From: Candidatus Nomurabacteria bacterium RIFOXYB1_FULL_39_16
GTDB lineage: Bacteria > Patescibacteriota > Minisyncoccia > Phycocordibacterales > UBA9973
Direction of reading: 5' to 3'
Assembly (NCBI GenBank): GCA_001787205.1
Contig: MFWB01000012.1
Span: forward strand, 44,172-80,170
DNA length: 35,999 nucleotides
Part shown: positions 24,181 to 30,851 of the stretch, piece after piece
How positions within the stretch are numbered: position 1 is the first letter of the stretch
Layout: every line of letters starts with the position of its first letter
Notes under the pieces: model-generated
Databases searched by the model: none
Told to the model about the DNA's origin: nothing
What the model saw: only the letters and a program-made list of their open reading frames with translations
Made by a program: the position numbers and the translations under genes

Positions 24181-24516
24181 ATGAAGAAAGAGGAATTTGC
24201 AGTTATAGCAACGGGCGGAAAGCAATATAAAGTCTCCGAGGGAGGCCTTGTTTCTGTTGAGAAAATAAAGACCACAGGAGTTGAATACAAAAAAGGGGAT
24301 AAAATATCCTTTGACAAAGTTCTACTTGTAGATGACGGTAAAGACACGACTATCGGCACACCATATATCAAGGGAGCGAAAGTTGACGCGGAAATCGTAG
24401 AAATCGGCCGCGCTCGCAAGGTTATGGTTGTAAAGTATAAACAAAAGTCCCGCTACCTGAAACGCAACGGCCACCGTCAGCCATTTTTCAAAGTAAAAAT
24501 CACTTCTATAAAATAA
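24181..24516 (+). CDS. rplU: Ribosomal protein bL21
   Basis: A 111-residue bL21: FAVIATGGKQYKVSEGGLVSVEK at the N-terminus, a YKKGDKISFDKVLLVDDG strand pair and the basic C-terminus KVMVVKYKQKSRYLKRNGHRQPFFKVKI. It binds 23S rRNA in the large subunit. The usual partner rpmA (bL27) does not follow: a terminator comes directly after, so bL27 must be elsewhere or absent. Confidence 0.96.
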   Translation: MKKEEFAVIATGGKQYKVSEGGLVSVEKIKTTGVEYKKGDKISFDKVLLVDDGKDTTIGTPYIKGAKVDAEIVEIGRARKVMVVKYKQKSRYLKRNGHRQPFFKVKITSIK

Positions 24517-24524
24517 AAAGCTCT

Positions 24525-24557
24525 TAAAAACCACCGAAAGGTGGTTTTTTGTTTTTA
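24525..24557. terminator. Bidirectional terminator between rplU and recR
   Basis: AAAAACCACC (24526-24535), loop GAAA, and GGTGGTTTTT (24540-24549), followed by GTTTTT. A-runs on one side and T-runs on the other let it serve both rplU (plus) and recR (minus). Confidence 0.9.
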
Positions 24558-24559
24558 AA

Positions 24560-25204
24560 CTACTGTCTATTTTTTAGCGCGTTTTTGAGAGTGTCGTTGT
24601 CGGAATATTCTAACTCTGTGCCGGTGGAGAGGCCTTTACCCAAAGAAGATATTTTTATTTCTAATTTTTCTGTGAGCTCTTTTAATTGTTCGCGGACATA
24701 TTGGTCTGTATGATCACCTTGGGGGCTGATACTAAAAGCTAAAATTATTTCTTGTAAATTGTTTTCTTTGAACCCCTGAGGTCTTGCCTCAGTGGTTGAA
24801 GTTTTTATTTTTTGTTTTAATTCCTCAATACGTACTCTACTTTTTGTATTTTTTTCAACGACAGGTACCAGTCCACCTAAAATAAAATATTTTCCATGAT
24901 AAACCCTGCTTTTTTGTATACTCTCTAAATCAGAATCTTTTTCCACTATCATCAAGGTGGAGGAATCAATATTTTTATCCCCACATATATTACAAATCTT
25001 TTCTTTATTATTTGTCATTATAAAAAATCTAAAGCACTCTTTGCACTGGGTCACTTCTTTTTTTAATTCCAAAACAAGTTCGGATAGATTTTGCGCGTAA
25101 GATGGATTTCTAGCCATTAAAAAATAGACAAAACGCTTGGCTTGTCTTTCTCCGATACCCGGGAACTCTTTAAAGATTTCAGTCAGTTTATCTATGGTGT
25201 CCAT
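24560..25204 (-). CDS. recR: Recombination mediator RecR
   Basis: A 214-residue RecR: an N-terminal helix-hairpin-helix (IFKEFPGIGERQAKRFVYFL), a four-Cys zinc finger (CKECFRFF and ICNICGD), and a Toprim domain with STLMIVEKDSDLESIQKS, YFILGGLVPVVEK and FSISPQGDHTDQYVREQL. With RecF/RecO it loads RecA at gaps. The Toprim domain has an extra stretch of about 12 residues around TTEARPQGFKEN, encoded by a palindromic DNA element, between the EEL helix and the EIILAFS strand. It is 5 bases downstream of dnaB on the same strand. Confidence 0.95.
   Translation of the reverse strand: MDTIDKLTEIFKEFPGIGERQAKRFVYFLMARNPSYAQNLSELVLELKKEVTQCKECFRFFIMTNNKEKICNICGDKNIDSSTLMIVEKDSDLESIQKSRVYHGKYFILGGLVPVVEKNTKSRVRIEELKQKIKTSTTEARPQGFKENNLQEIILAFSISPQGDHTDQYVREQLKELTEKLEIKISSLGKGLSTGTELEYSDNDTLKNALKNRQ
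24773..24795 (-). repeat. Palindromic element inside recR
   Basis: CTGAGG (24776-24781) and CCTCAG (24787-24792) form a hairpin with a 5-base loop, extended by CC/GG pairs after one mismatch. It encodes part of TTEARPQGF, an extra segment in the RecR Toprim domain at about residues 137-144. Confidence 0.55.
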
Positions 25205-25209
25205 ATTAT

Positions 25210-26616
25210 TTAGAATTCGTCTAAATCACCACTAGCCTTTGATGGAGCGAATTCGCTGATGTTGCTCTTTTCAAGGTTTAAGAAGGTTGTGGTCTTTTCG
25301 TCAAAGTAAAGTTCCACTTTTCCAACTGGACCATTGCGGTGTTTTTCAATCAAAATTTCTGCGATATTTGTTTTCTCCGATTCGTCTTTACCTTTATCTT
25401 CGCGATGAATGAACATCACCACATCCGCGTCTTGTTCAATAGAGCCGGAGTCTCGGAGGTCTGAGAGACGAGGCTTACCACCACGAGACTCTACTGCACG
25501 GTTAAGCTGGGATAGGGCAAGTACAGGTACATCTAATTCTTTTGCTAGGGCTTTGAGCGATCTAGAAATTTCTGTAACCTGGTTTACCATAGAATCATAA
25601 TTTTTAGAGGTGGTCATAAGCTGTAAGTAGTCAACGATTATAAAATCAAGACTTTTTTCCGCTTTTATCCTGCGCGCAAGAGCTTTCATGCGGACGATTG
25701 AATTTCCCGGTGTATCATCAATGTAAATTTTAGCTTTTGCGAGTTTACCCAATGAATCACGTAATTGTGAAAATTCTCTATCAGAGGAGAGATTTCCTGT
25801 ACGCAAATTCCAGGCATTTACACGTGACTCTGCTGAGAGCATCCTATCTACGAGTTGCTGAGAAGACATTTCCAGAGAAAATATCAAAATCGATTTTTCA
25901 TGTATGACTCCAGCCATACGCGCCATATCTAGTGCGAGAGTGGTTTTACCCATACTTGGTCTTGCTGCTAGAATTATTAGGTCAGATTTTTGTAAGCCGG
26001 AAAGCATAGTATCTAAATCTTTGAAACCAGTCGGCAGTCCGCGGAGCATTCCTTTGTTCTCGTGCAACTTTTCCAATCGTTCATAAGCCTCGGGCAGGGC
26101 ATCCTTCAAGTTTACAAATTTCTGATTTTTCGGAGAGGAGACGACGCTGAAAATTTTCTTCTCTGCCATATCCAAGATGTCGTCCATATGATCGTCGCCT
26201 TCTTCAAAAGCGAGTTCGGAAACATAATCGGCCGCTTCAATCAAACTTCGGAGAACATATTTTTTCTGTACAATGTCGGCGTAGTGTTTAACATTGGCGG
26301 AAGAGGGGACTACGTTTACGATTTCTGCCAGGTACTGGTTGCCTCCGACCGCCTCAAGGAGTTTCTGTTCACTTAATTTAGTAGAAAGGGAGAGCATATC
26401 TATCGGTTCGTTTTTCACCGATAGGTCAAGCATCGCTTGGAAAATTTTCTTATTCTTTTCCACATAAAAAGAATCAGACGTTATCATATCTTCCACCTCG
26501 TGCATAGCGTCTTTGCGGAGCATTAGGGAGCCGAGAACCGCTTGTTCGGAAGGGATGCTTTGCGGTGGAATACGTACATTGTTGTTCTTTACACTATTTT
26601 TCCCGGCTTTTATCAT
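25210..26616 (-). CDS. dnaB: Replicative DNA helicase DnaB
   Basis: A 468-residue DnaB: an N-terminal helical domain (IPPQSIPSEQAVLGSLML) and a RecA-like domain with Walker A in LAARPSMGKTTLALDMAR, FSLEMSSQQLVDRML, Walker B in DFIIVDYLQLM, the QVTEISRSLKALAKELDVPVLALSQLNR motif and SGSIEQDADVVMFIHRE. It unwinds DNA ahead of the replisome. No intein is present. It is first in a two-gene minus-strand operon with recR and has an extended -10 directly before the start. Confidence 0.97.
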   Translation of the reverse strand: MIKAGKNSVKNNNVRIPPQSIPSEQAVLGSLMLRKDAMHEVEDMITSDSFYVEKNKKIFQAMLDLSVKNEPIDMLSLSTKLSEQKLLEAVGGNQYLAEIVNVVPSSANVKHYADIVQKKYVLRSLIEAADYVSELAFEEGDDHMDDILDMAEKKIFSVVSSPKNQKFVNLKDALPEAYERLEKLHENKGMLRGLPTGFKDLDTMLSGLQKSDLIILAARPSMGKTTLALDMARMAGVIHEKSILIFSLEMSSQQLVDRMLSAESRVNAWNLRTGNLSSDREFSQLRDSLGKLAKAKIYIDDTPGNSIVRMKALARRIKAEKSLDFIIVDYLQLMTTSKNYDSMVNQVTEISRSLKALAKELDVPVLALSQLNRAVESRGGKPRLSDLRDSGSIEQDADVVMFIHREDKGKDESEKTNIAEILIEKHRNGPVGKVELYFDEKTTTFLNLEKSNISEFAPSKASGDLDEF

Positions 26617-26622
26617 GAGGTC

Positions 26623-26631
26623 ATTCTAGCA
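26623..26631 (-). promoter_or_regulatory. Extended -10 of dnaB
   Basis: Minus-strand TGC plus TAGAAT lies exactly 6 bases before the dnaB ATG at 26616, matching the pattern at grpE, aspS and the AI-2E gene. Confidence 0.6.
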
Positions 26632-26714
26632 CGATAGAAAAATTATCAAAGCTCGAAAGTGGGTTAAGGTGTTACTAAAATGTTAATAAATACCTGTGCT
26701 GAAAGATTGAAGTA

Positions 26715-26723
26715 TGATAATAT
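26715..26723 (+). promoter_or_regulatory. Extended -10 of trpS
   Basis: TGATAATAT lies 6 bases before the trpS ATG, the same 9-mer and spacing as before the PaaX-like gene. Confidence 0.6.
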
Positions 26724-26729
26724 TAAAGT

Positions 26730-27701
26730 ATGTCAAAAAAGGTATTTTCCAAAGTGTTTCTTTCGGGGGTTCAACCTTCTGGGAAACCCCATATAGGGAA
26801 TTATTTCGGGGCGATGAAGCAGTTTGTAGATTTACAAAATGAACACGAAGGCTATGTTTTTATAGCTGATTATCATGCTTTGCATTCTCTCAGAAACCCC
26901 AAAGAAATGAATGCAAACATAAAAAGCATTTTGCTCGATTATTTGGCTATCGGGCTCGATCCAGAGAAAGTGACTTTTTTCAAACAAAGTGATGTTTCTG
27001 AACACACTGAACTTGCCTGGATTTTTGATACTGTTACCACTATGCCTTTTTTGATGCGTGCGCATGCTTTCAAAGATGCGCAAGCTAAGAATAAAGAAAT
27101 AGATGTCGGCACCTTTAATTATCCTGTACTGATGGCGGCCGATATTCTGATGTATGGTCCAGATATGGTGCCGGTAGGAGCTGACCAAAAGCAACACGTG
27201 GAGATAGCTCGCGATATAGCCGAAAAATTCAATAATGTTTATGGACAGGGAGATCAGATCTTCAAATTGCCAGAGCCGATGATACTGAAAGATATGGCAA
27301 TAGTTCCTGGCACAGACGGCAGAAAGATGAGCAAGAGCTACAACAACACCATTCCGCTTTTCGCCGAATATGAAGAAATAAAAAAGTGCGTGATGAGCAT
27401 AGTGACTGACTCCAGTGGGGGAATACCACAAAATGTGTATGCTATACATAAACTTTTCCGCAGTGAAGATGAATTAAAGAAAATTTATGAAGAAAAATCA
27501 GGTAAATATAAAGAGCTGAAGGAAATGCTCGTAGAAGACATAGAGAAATTCATTGCTCCGCTCCGAGAAAAGAGAAAAGAATTTGAGAAAGATATCCCGG
27601 GGGCGTTAGCCATTCTGAAGGCCGGAGGTGAAAAAGCGAAAAAAATCGCAGGAGCAAAAATGGAAGAAGTGAGAGAAAAAATTGGGGTGAATGTTTATTA
27701 G
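26730..27701 (+). CDS. trpS: Tryptophanyl-tRNA synthetase
   Basis: A 323-residue class I synthetase: SGVQPSGKPHIGNYFGA with HIGN at residues 21-24, the YPVLMAADILMYGPDMVPVGADQKQHVE tryptophan-binding block, and a perfect KMSKS in GRKMSKSYNN. Length is typical for bacterial TrpRS. It forms Trp-tRNA in the cytosol. It is divergent from dnaB with about 110 bases between the two starts. Confidence 0.96.
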   Translation: MSKKVFSKVFLSGVQPSGKPHIGNYFGAMKQFVDLQNEHEGYVFIADYHALHSLRNPKEMNANIKSILLDYLAIGLDPEKVTFFKQSDVSEHTELAWIFDTVTTMPFLMRAHAFKDAQAKNKEIDVGTFNYPVLMAADILMYGPDMVPVGADQKQHVEIARDIAEKFNNVYGQGDQIFKLPEPMILKDMAIVPGTDGRKMSKSYNNTIPLFAEYEEIKKCVMSIVTDSSGGIPQNVYAIHKLFRSEDELKKIYEEKSGKYKELKEMLVEDIEKFIAPLREKRKEFEKDIPGALAILKAGGEKAKKIAGAKMEEVREKIGVNVY

Positions 27702-27704
27702 AAA

Positions 27705-27732
27705 TTGTCTTTTTAAAATTATGGGTTATACT
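27705..27732 (+). promoter_or_regulatory. Promoter of the structured leader
   Basis: TTGTCT (27705-27710) and TATACT (27727-27732) at 16-base spacing, just after trpS. Predicted start is near 27739, leaving an untranslated leader of about 155 bases, the longest in the window. Confidence 0.5.
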
Positions 27733-27738
27733 ATTCTC

Positions 27739-27893
27739 GTGAACAAAAATACACAGCAAAGCAAATATATTAAGTTTTTCTTCTTTAGCCACAACTTGGA
27801 AGGCTGATATTTGCGCTGTAAAAACTACTAAAAAACTTACAACTCAAATACCAACCTTCCAAGGTTGGTATTTTGTTCTTTGGAGGAAGAAAA
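27739..27893 (+). promoter_or_regulatory. Structured leader with competing hairpins (attenuator-like)
   Basis: A long stem pairs ACAGC (27753-27757) and GCAAATAT (27761-27768), with an AAA bulge between them, with ATATTTGCGCTGT (27807-27819). Its loop contains TTGGAAGG (27796-27803), which is exactly complementary to CCTTCCAA (27855-27862) in the following terminator-like hairpin. The two structures cannot both form. A Shine-Dalgarno (GGAGG, 27882-27886) and a small ORF follow. No known riboswitch class is recognised. Confidence 0.5.
27848..27875 (+). terminator. Terminator-like hairpin in the leader
   Basis: A perfect 11-bp stem, ATACCAACCTT (27848-27858) with AAGGTTGGTAT (27861-27871), followed by TTTG and further T-rich bases. 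It stands between the predicted promoter and the small ORF, so it could act as a conditional terminator. Confidence 0.65.
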
Positions 27894-28094
27894 ATGGGAA
27901 AGAGGAGAGTTCTCAGCTGTGGTTCTCACAAGAAGGTAAGGCGTCTTGGGCCGAGGAAGAAGTCTACCTTCAAATGTCCTGACTGTGGAATGTCGGTATA
28001 CAGAGACGCAAACTTACTCTCCGAGAAGAAGTGTGCCCCAGCCAAACTTCGTCGTCGGGAGAGGTACTACTTCGGTGAAGCAAGACACCCCTAG
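27894..28094 (+). CDS. Small basic zinc-ribbon-like protein, unknown function
   Basis: A 66-residue, strongly basic protein (many Arg/Lys) with C9, H12, C28-x2-C31 and C47. The segment TFKCPDCGMSVYRDANLL resembles the zinc ribbon at the end of TnpB/OrfB-type proteins, but nothing else of that family is present. I do not recognise the gene. The ATG at 27894 is chosen over the upstream TTG at 27873 because GGAGG stands 7 bases before it, the only well-placed Shine-Dalgarno in the window. The coding sequence is visibly richer in G+C than its neighbours. Flanking hairpins make it a self-contained unit with its own leader and terminator; recent acquisition is possible. Confidence 0.5.
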   Translation: MGKRRVLSCGSHKKVRRLGPRKKSTFKCPDCGMSVYRDANLLSEKKCAPAKLRRRERYYFGEARHP

Positions 28095-28100
28095 CAACGC

Positions 28101-28117
28101 GCTCGGCGTATCCGAGC
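28101..28117 (+). other. Short GC-rich hairpin
   Basis: GCTCGG (28101-28106) and CCGAGC (28112-28117) with a 5-base loop, between the small ORF and its terminator. Confidence 0.5.
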
Positions 28118-28121
28118 AACT

Positions 28122-28161
28122 GGCGGCCGTTCCCTTGGATGGGACCGGTCGCCATTTTTTT
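28122..28161 (+). terminator. Terminator after the small ORF
   Basis: GGCGGCCGTTCCC (28122-28134) pairs with GGGACCGGTCGCC (28141-28153), allowing two G-U pairs, around a 6-base loop, then A and seven Ts. This is a strong intrinsic terminator; it ends just before the aspS promoter. Confidence 0.85.
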
Positions 28162-28168
28162 ATATTTA

Positions 28169-28177
28169 TGCTAAAAT
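28169..28177 (+). promoter_or_regulatory. Extended -10 of aspS
   Basis: TGC plus TAAAAT, 6 bases before the aspS ATG; identical to the 9-mer before the second ATPase gene. Confidence 0.65.
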
Positions 28178-28183
28178 ATTTTT

Positions 28184-29533
28184 ATGAAAAATCGTATTTA
28201 TATTAAAGATTTAAAAGATCACATTGGTAAAGAAGTTGTTGTCGCCGGTTGGGTAGATGTCAGACGCGACCAGGGGAAAATGGCATTTTTTGATATGCGC
28301 GACATGACGGGTAAAGTGCAAGCGGTGGCCTTGCCGAACCACACAGATGTTATAGAAAAATCAAAAGAGGTAAGACTTGAGTGGGTGTTAAAAATTACCG
28401 GATTGGTAAACAAGCGACCGGAAAGAAATATCAAAGCTGGAGTTTTAAACGGAGAAATAGAACTTGAAATTTTAAATATTGAAATACTGAGCGAAGCTCT
28501 TCCGCTTCCCTTTGATATGTCTTTGGACGGATACAACCTTGAGCTGACCACGGAGCTTGATAATAGAGCCATTGTTTTAAGACAACCTAAAGTGCAGGCT
28601 GTATTCAAAGTGCAAGAAACAGTGATTGATTCCTTCCGAGAATTTATGAAAAAGAATATGTTCTTTGAATTTCAGGCACCCGCTATCACTCCGGCCACCG
28701 CGGAAGGCGGAGCAGAAGTTTTCCAAGTGGATTATTTCGGCAAGAAAGCATACCTAACTCAATCACCTCAGCTTTACAAACAAATTGTAATGTCCGCTTT
28801 TGAAAGATGTTTTTCTGTAAACAAAGTTTTCCGTGCCGAACCGTCTTCCACCACGAGACATCTGACGGAAATAGTTTCCCTTGATGCCGAGATGGGATTT
28901 ATTGATTCATGGATGGATGTACGTGATATGGCAGAAGAAACAGTAAGATACATACTCAAACAAGTTGAAGCAAAAAATTCCGAGCACTTGAAAACACTAA
29001 ACGCAACCTTGCCGGTAATGATAGACAAGACGCCGACTTTATCTCTCCGAGAAATTCAACAGAAAATTTTTGAAAAATACGGTCGGGATGTTCGCGGTGA
29101 GAAAGATACAAATCCGGAAGATGAAAGGCAGATTTGTGAGATAATCAAAGAAGAAACAGGTTCCGACTTTGTGTTCGTTTATGGATACCCAACCCGAAAG
29201 AAACCATTTTATATTTATCCAAACCCGGAAGAGCCCGAATACAACGAAGGGATGGATCTTTTGTGTAGGGGGGTTGAATGGCTTTCCGGAGGAAGAAGAA
29301 TTAACGACTACAAACAACTTACAGAACATGTTGAACTTTGGAAAATGGACCCAAGTAAAGTTAAAATGTTTCTTGAGGCGTTTAAATACGGAGTTCCGCC
29401 TGAAGGAGGCTTTGCTTTCGGGGCAGAGCGTATAACTATGCAACTTCTTGGATTAAAAAATATTCGTGAAGCCTCAATGTTCCCGCGCGATATGAACAGA
29501 ATTGATGAAAAATTGAATAGTGACGGATATTAA
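28184..29533 (+). CDS. aspS: Aspartyl-tRNA synthetase, archaeal-type (short form)
   Basis: A 449-residue class IIb synthetase. An N-terminal OB anticodon domain (VVVAGWVDVRRDQGKMAFFDMRD) is followed by the catalytic core with ITPATAEGGAEVFQVDYFGKKAYLTQSPQLYKQ, FRAEPSSTTRHLTEIVSLDAEMGF and the C-terminal motif 3 block EGGFAFGAERITMQLLGLKNIREASMFPRD. The roughly 130-residue insertion of ordinary bacterial AspRS (about 590 residues) is absent, so this is the archaeal/eukaryal architecture. Such enzymes are often non-discriminating and also make Asp-tRNA-Asn for GatCAB, but no gat genes lie here. Confidence 0.9.
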   Translation: MKNRIYIKDLKDHIGKEVVVAGWVDVRRDQGKMAFFDMRDMTGKVQAVALPNHTDVIEKSKEVRLEWVLKITGLVNKRPERNIKAGVLNGEIELEILNIEILSEALPLPFDMSLDGYNLELTTELDNRAIVLRQPKVQAVFKVQETVIDSFREFMKKNMFFEFQAPAITPATAEGGAEVFQVDYFGKKAYLTQSPQLYKQIVMSAFERCFSVNKVFRAEPSSTTRHLTEIVSLDAEMGFIDSWMDVRDMAEETVRYILKQVEAKNSEHLKTLNATLPVMIDKTPTLSLREIQQKIFEKYGRDVRGEKDTNPEDERQICEIIKEETGSDFVFVYGYPTRKKPFYIYPNPEEPEYNEGMDLLCRGVEWLSGGRRINDYKQLTEHVELWKMDPSKVKMFLEAFKYGVPPEGGFAFGAERITMQLLGLKNIREASMFPRDMNRIDEKLNSDGY

Positions 29534-29538
29534 TTTTA

Positions 29539-29868
29539 ATGAACCACATAATTTCTGGTAGGGTGATGAGGGGCGATGGGTATGGTGGGAAGCTTGGATT
29601 TCCTACTGTAAATCTTGAACTGGAGAAAGAAGAAATTCTGCCGGCGGGGGTTTATGCTGGTATAGTAATTTTAGAAGATAAAGAATACCGAGCCGGAATC
29701 GCGGTTGACCAAAATAATAAAATAGATGCGCATCTTTTAGGATACAGTGGGGACGCTTATGGGAAAAAAGTAATTTTTAAAATAAATAAATTTTTAAGAG
29801 AGTATAGAAAGTTTGATACTGAAGAAGAATTAATTTCTCAAATTAAAAAAGATTTAGACAAATGTTAA
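29539..29868 (+). CDS. Stand-alone riboflavin kinase
   Basis: A 109-residue protein equal to the C-terminal flavokinase domain of RibF: HIISGRVMRGDGYGGKLGFPTVNLEL (nucleotide/riboflavin loop with the GFPTVN signature), LPAGVYAGIVI, and the C-terminal GKKVIFKINKFLREYRKFDTEEELISQIKKD. It would phosphorylate riboflavin to FMN. The N-terminal FAD-synthetase half of bacterial RibF is missing. At the position of the conserved catalytic Glu the sequence reads KIDAHLLGY, an Asp in place of Glu, so activity is uncertain. It starts 5 bases after aspS and overlaps the EamA gene by 7 bases. Confidence 0.85.
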   Translation: MNHIISGRVMRGDGYGGKLGFPTVNLELEKEEILPAGVYAGIVILEDKEYRAGIAVDQNNKIDAHLLGYSGDAYGKKVIFKINKFLREYRKFDTEEELISQIKKDLDKC

Positions 29869-30842
29869 ATACAGCGTTAAAAAATTATACCGGATCTATC
29901 TTGATAATCATTGCGGCGTTGTTGTGGGCCTTCGACGGGCTCATCCGCCAACATCTTTACACTCTTCCGCCCATAATCATAATTTTCTTTGAGCATTTAA
30001 TCGGTTTGATTATTCTAGCTCCGTTCGTTCTTCGCTATGTACTTAGGACCAAACTTGCCTCACGTGAATGGTGGCTTATTGTTTTAGTGTCAGCCTTAAG
30101 TGGTCTGTTGGGCACACTTTGGTTTACCACAGCGCTCGGCAAGGTGCATTTCATTTCTATTTCAGTGGTATTTCTTTTACAGAAACTCCAGCCCCTCTTC
30201 GCCATTTCTTCGGCTCGTGTTTTTTTGAAAGAAAAATTAGACAGTAGATATATAAAATGGGCTTTACTTGCAGTTGTTTCCGCGTATTTTGTGACTTTTC
30301 CGAATGGTGTAGTAAATTTACAAACAGGCGAGGGGACAATCATCGCAGCTCTTTACGCTCTCGGCGCAGCCTTTGCTTGGGGCTCGTCTACCACGTTCTC
30401 AAAGATGCTTTTAGGAAAAGTGGACCCCGTTAGAGACCGCGAGGGCTCGCAGCGGCCCCCTGTCTCTAATGGGGTGGATTTCAAAGTTAGCACTTTTTAT
30501 AGATTTTTGTTTACGGTATTAATTTCTTTGCCGGTGTTGCTACTGTTTGGTTCCGGTGCCAATGCTGGCTTTATTGTTCCGACTCTTTCGCAACTTGGTT
30601 TCTTGTTGGTTATCGCTTTATCTACCGGTATGGTTGCGCTCCTTATTTATTACAAAGGACTCGCGAAAACCCCGGTGCACATTTCCACCATTTTAGAATT
30701 AACTTTTCCGTTTATTGCCATTTTGTTGGATTTTGTCGTTAACCACACAGTTTTATCTGTTTCTCAGTGGATAGCGGCATTTGTTCTGGTATTTGCGATT
30801 TATAAAATAGCCCGATTGCGCGAGGACATAGCAGGTATATAA
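29862..30842 (+). CDS. EamA/DMT-family transporter
   Basis: A 326-residue membrane protein with ten predicted helices in two five-helix halves, typical of the drug/metabolite transporter superfamily. The first half includes ILIIIAALLWAFDGLIRQ and LLGTLWFTTALGKVHFISISVVFLLQKLQPLFAI; the second begins ALYALGAAFAWGSSTTFSKMLLG. Substrate unknown. Between KMLLGK and VDFKVSTFYRFLF, in a loop, 18 extra residues (about 187-204) are encoded by a palindromic element flanked by GTGGA repeats. Removing it restores a normal loop. Confidence 0.88.
   Translation: MLNTALKNYTGSILIIIAALLWAFDGLIRQHLYTLPPIIIIFFEHLIGLIILAPFVLRYVLRTKLASREWWLIVLVSALSGLLGTLWFTTALGKVHFISISVVFLLQKLQPLFAISSARVFLKEKLDSRYIKWALLAVVSAYFVTFPNGVVNLQTGEGTIIAALYALGAAFAWGSSTTFSKMLLGKVDPVRDREGSQRPPVSNGVDFKVSTFYRFLFTVLISLPVLLLFGSGANAGFIVPTLSQLGFLLVIALSTGMVALLIYYKGLAKTPVHISTILELTFPFIAILLDFVVNHTVLSVSQWIAAFVLVFAIYKIARLREDIAGI
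30420..30478 (+). mobile_element. Palindromic in-frame insertion element in the EamA gene
   Basis: GTGGA occurs at 30420-30424 and again at 30474-30478, exactly 54 bases (18 codons) apart. The inserted part starts CCCCGTTAGAGAC and ends GTCTCTAATGGGG, an inverted repeat with one G-T mismatch, and contains an inner GCGAGGGCTCGC palindrome. The duplicated VD at the protein level and the kept reading frame point to insertion with a short target duplication. Confidence 0.7.
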
Positions 30843-30843
30843 T
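30838..30843 (+). promoter_or_regulatory. -10 box of the pterin dehydratase gene
   Basis: A perfect TATAAT overlaps the stop of the EamA gene and lies 8 bases before the ATG at 30852; no clear -35 is seen. Confidence 0.5.
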
Positions 30844-30851
30844 ATGACTTT

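Noticed and set aside
27739-28161. tmRNA, RNase P RNA or SRP RNA in the structured region
   Set aside because: No tRNA-like ends, Ala-Ala-ending tag frame, RNase P core motifs or SRP Alu/S-domain signature could be found.
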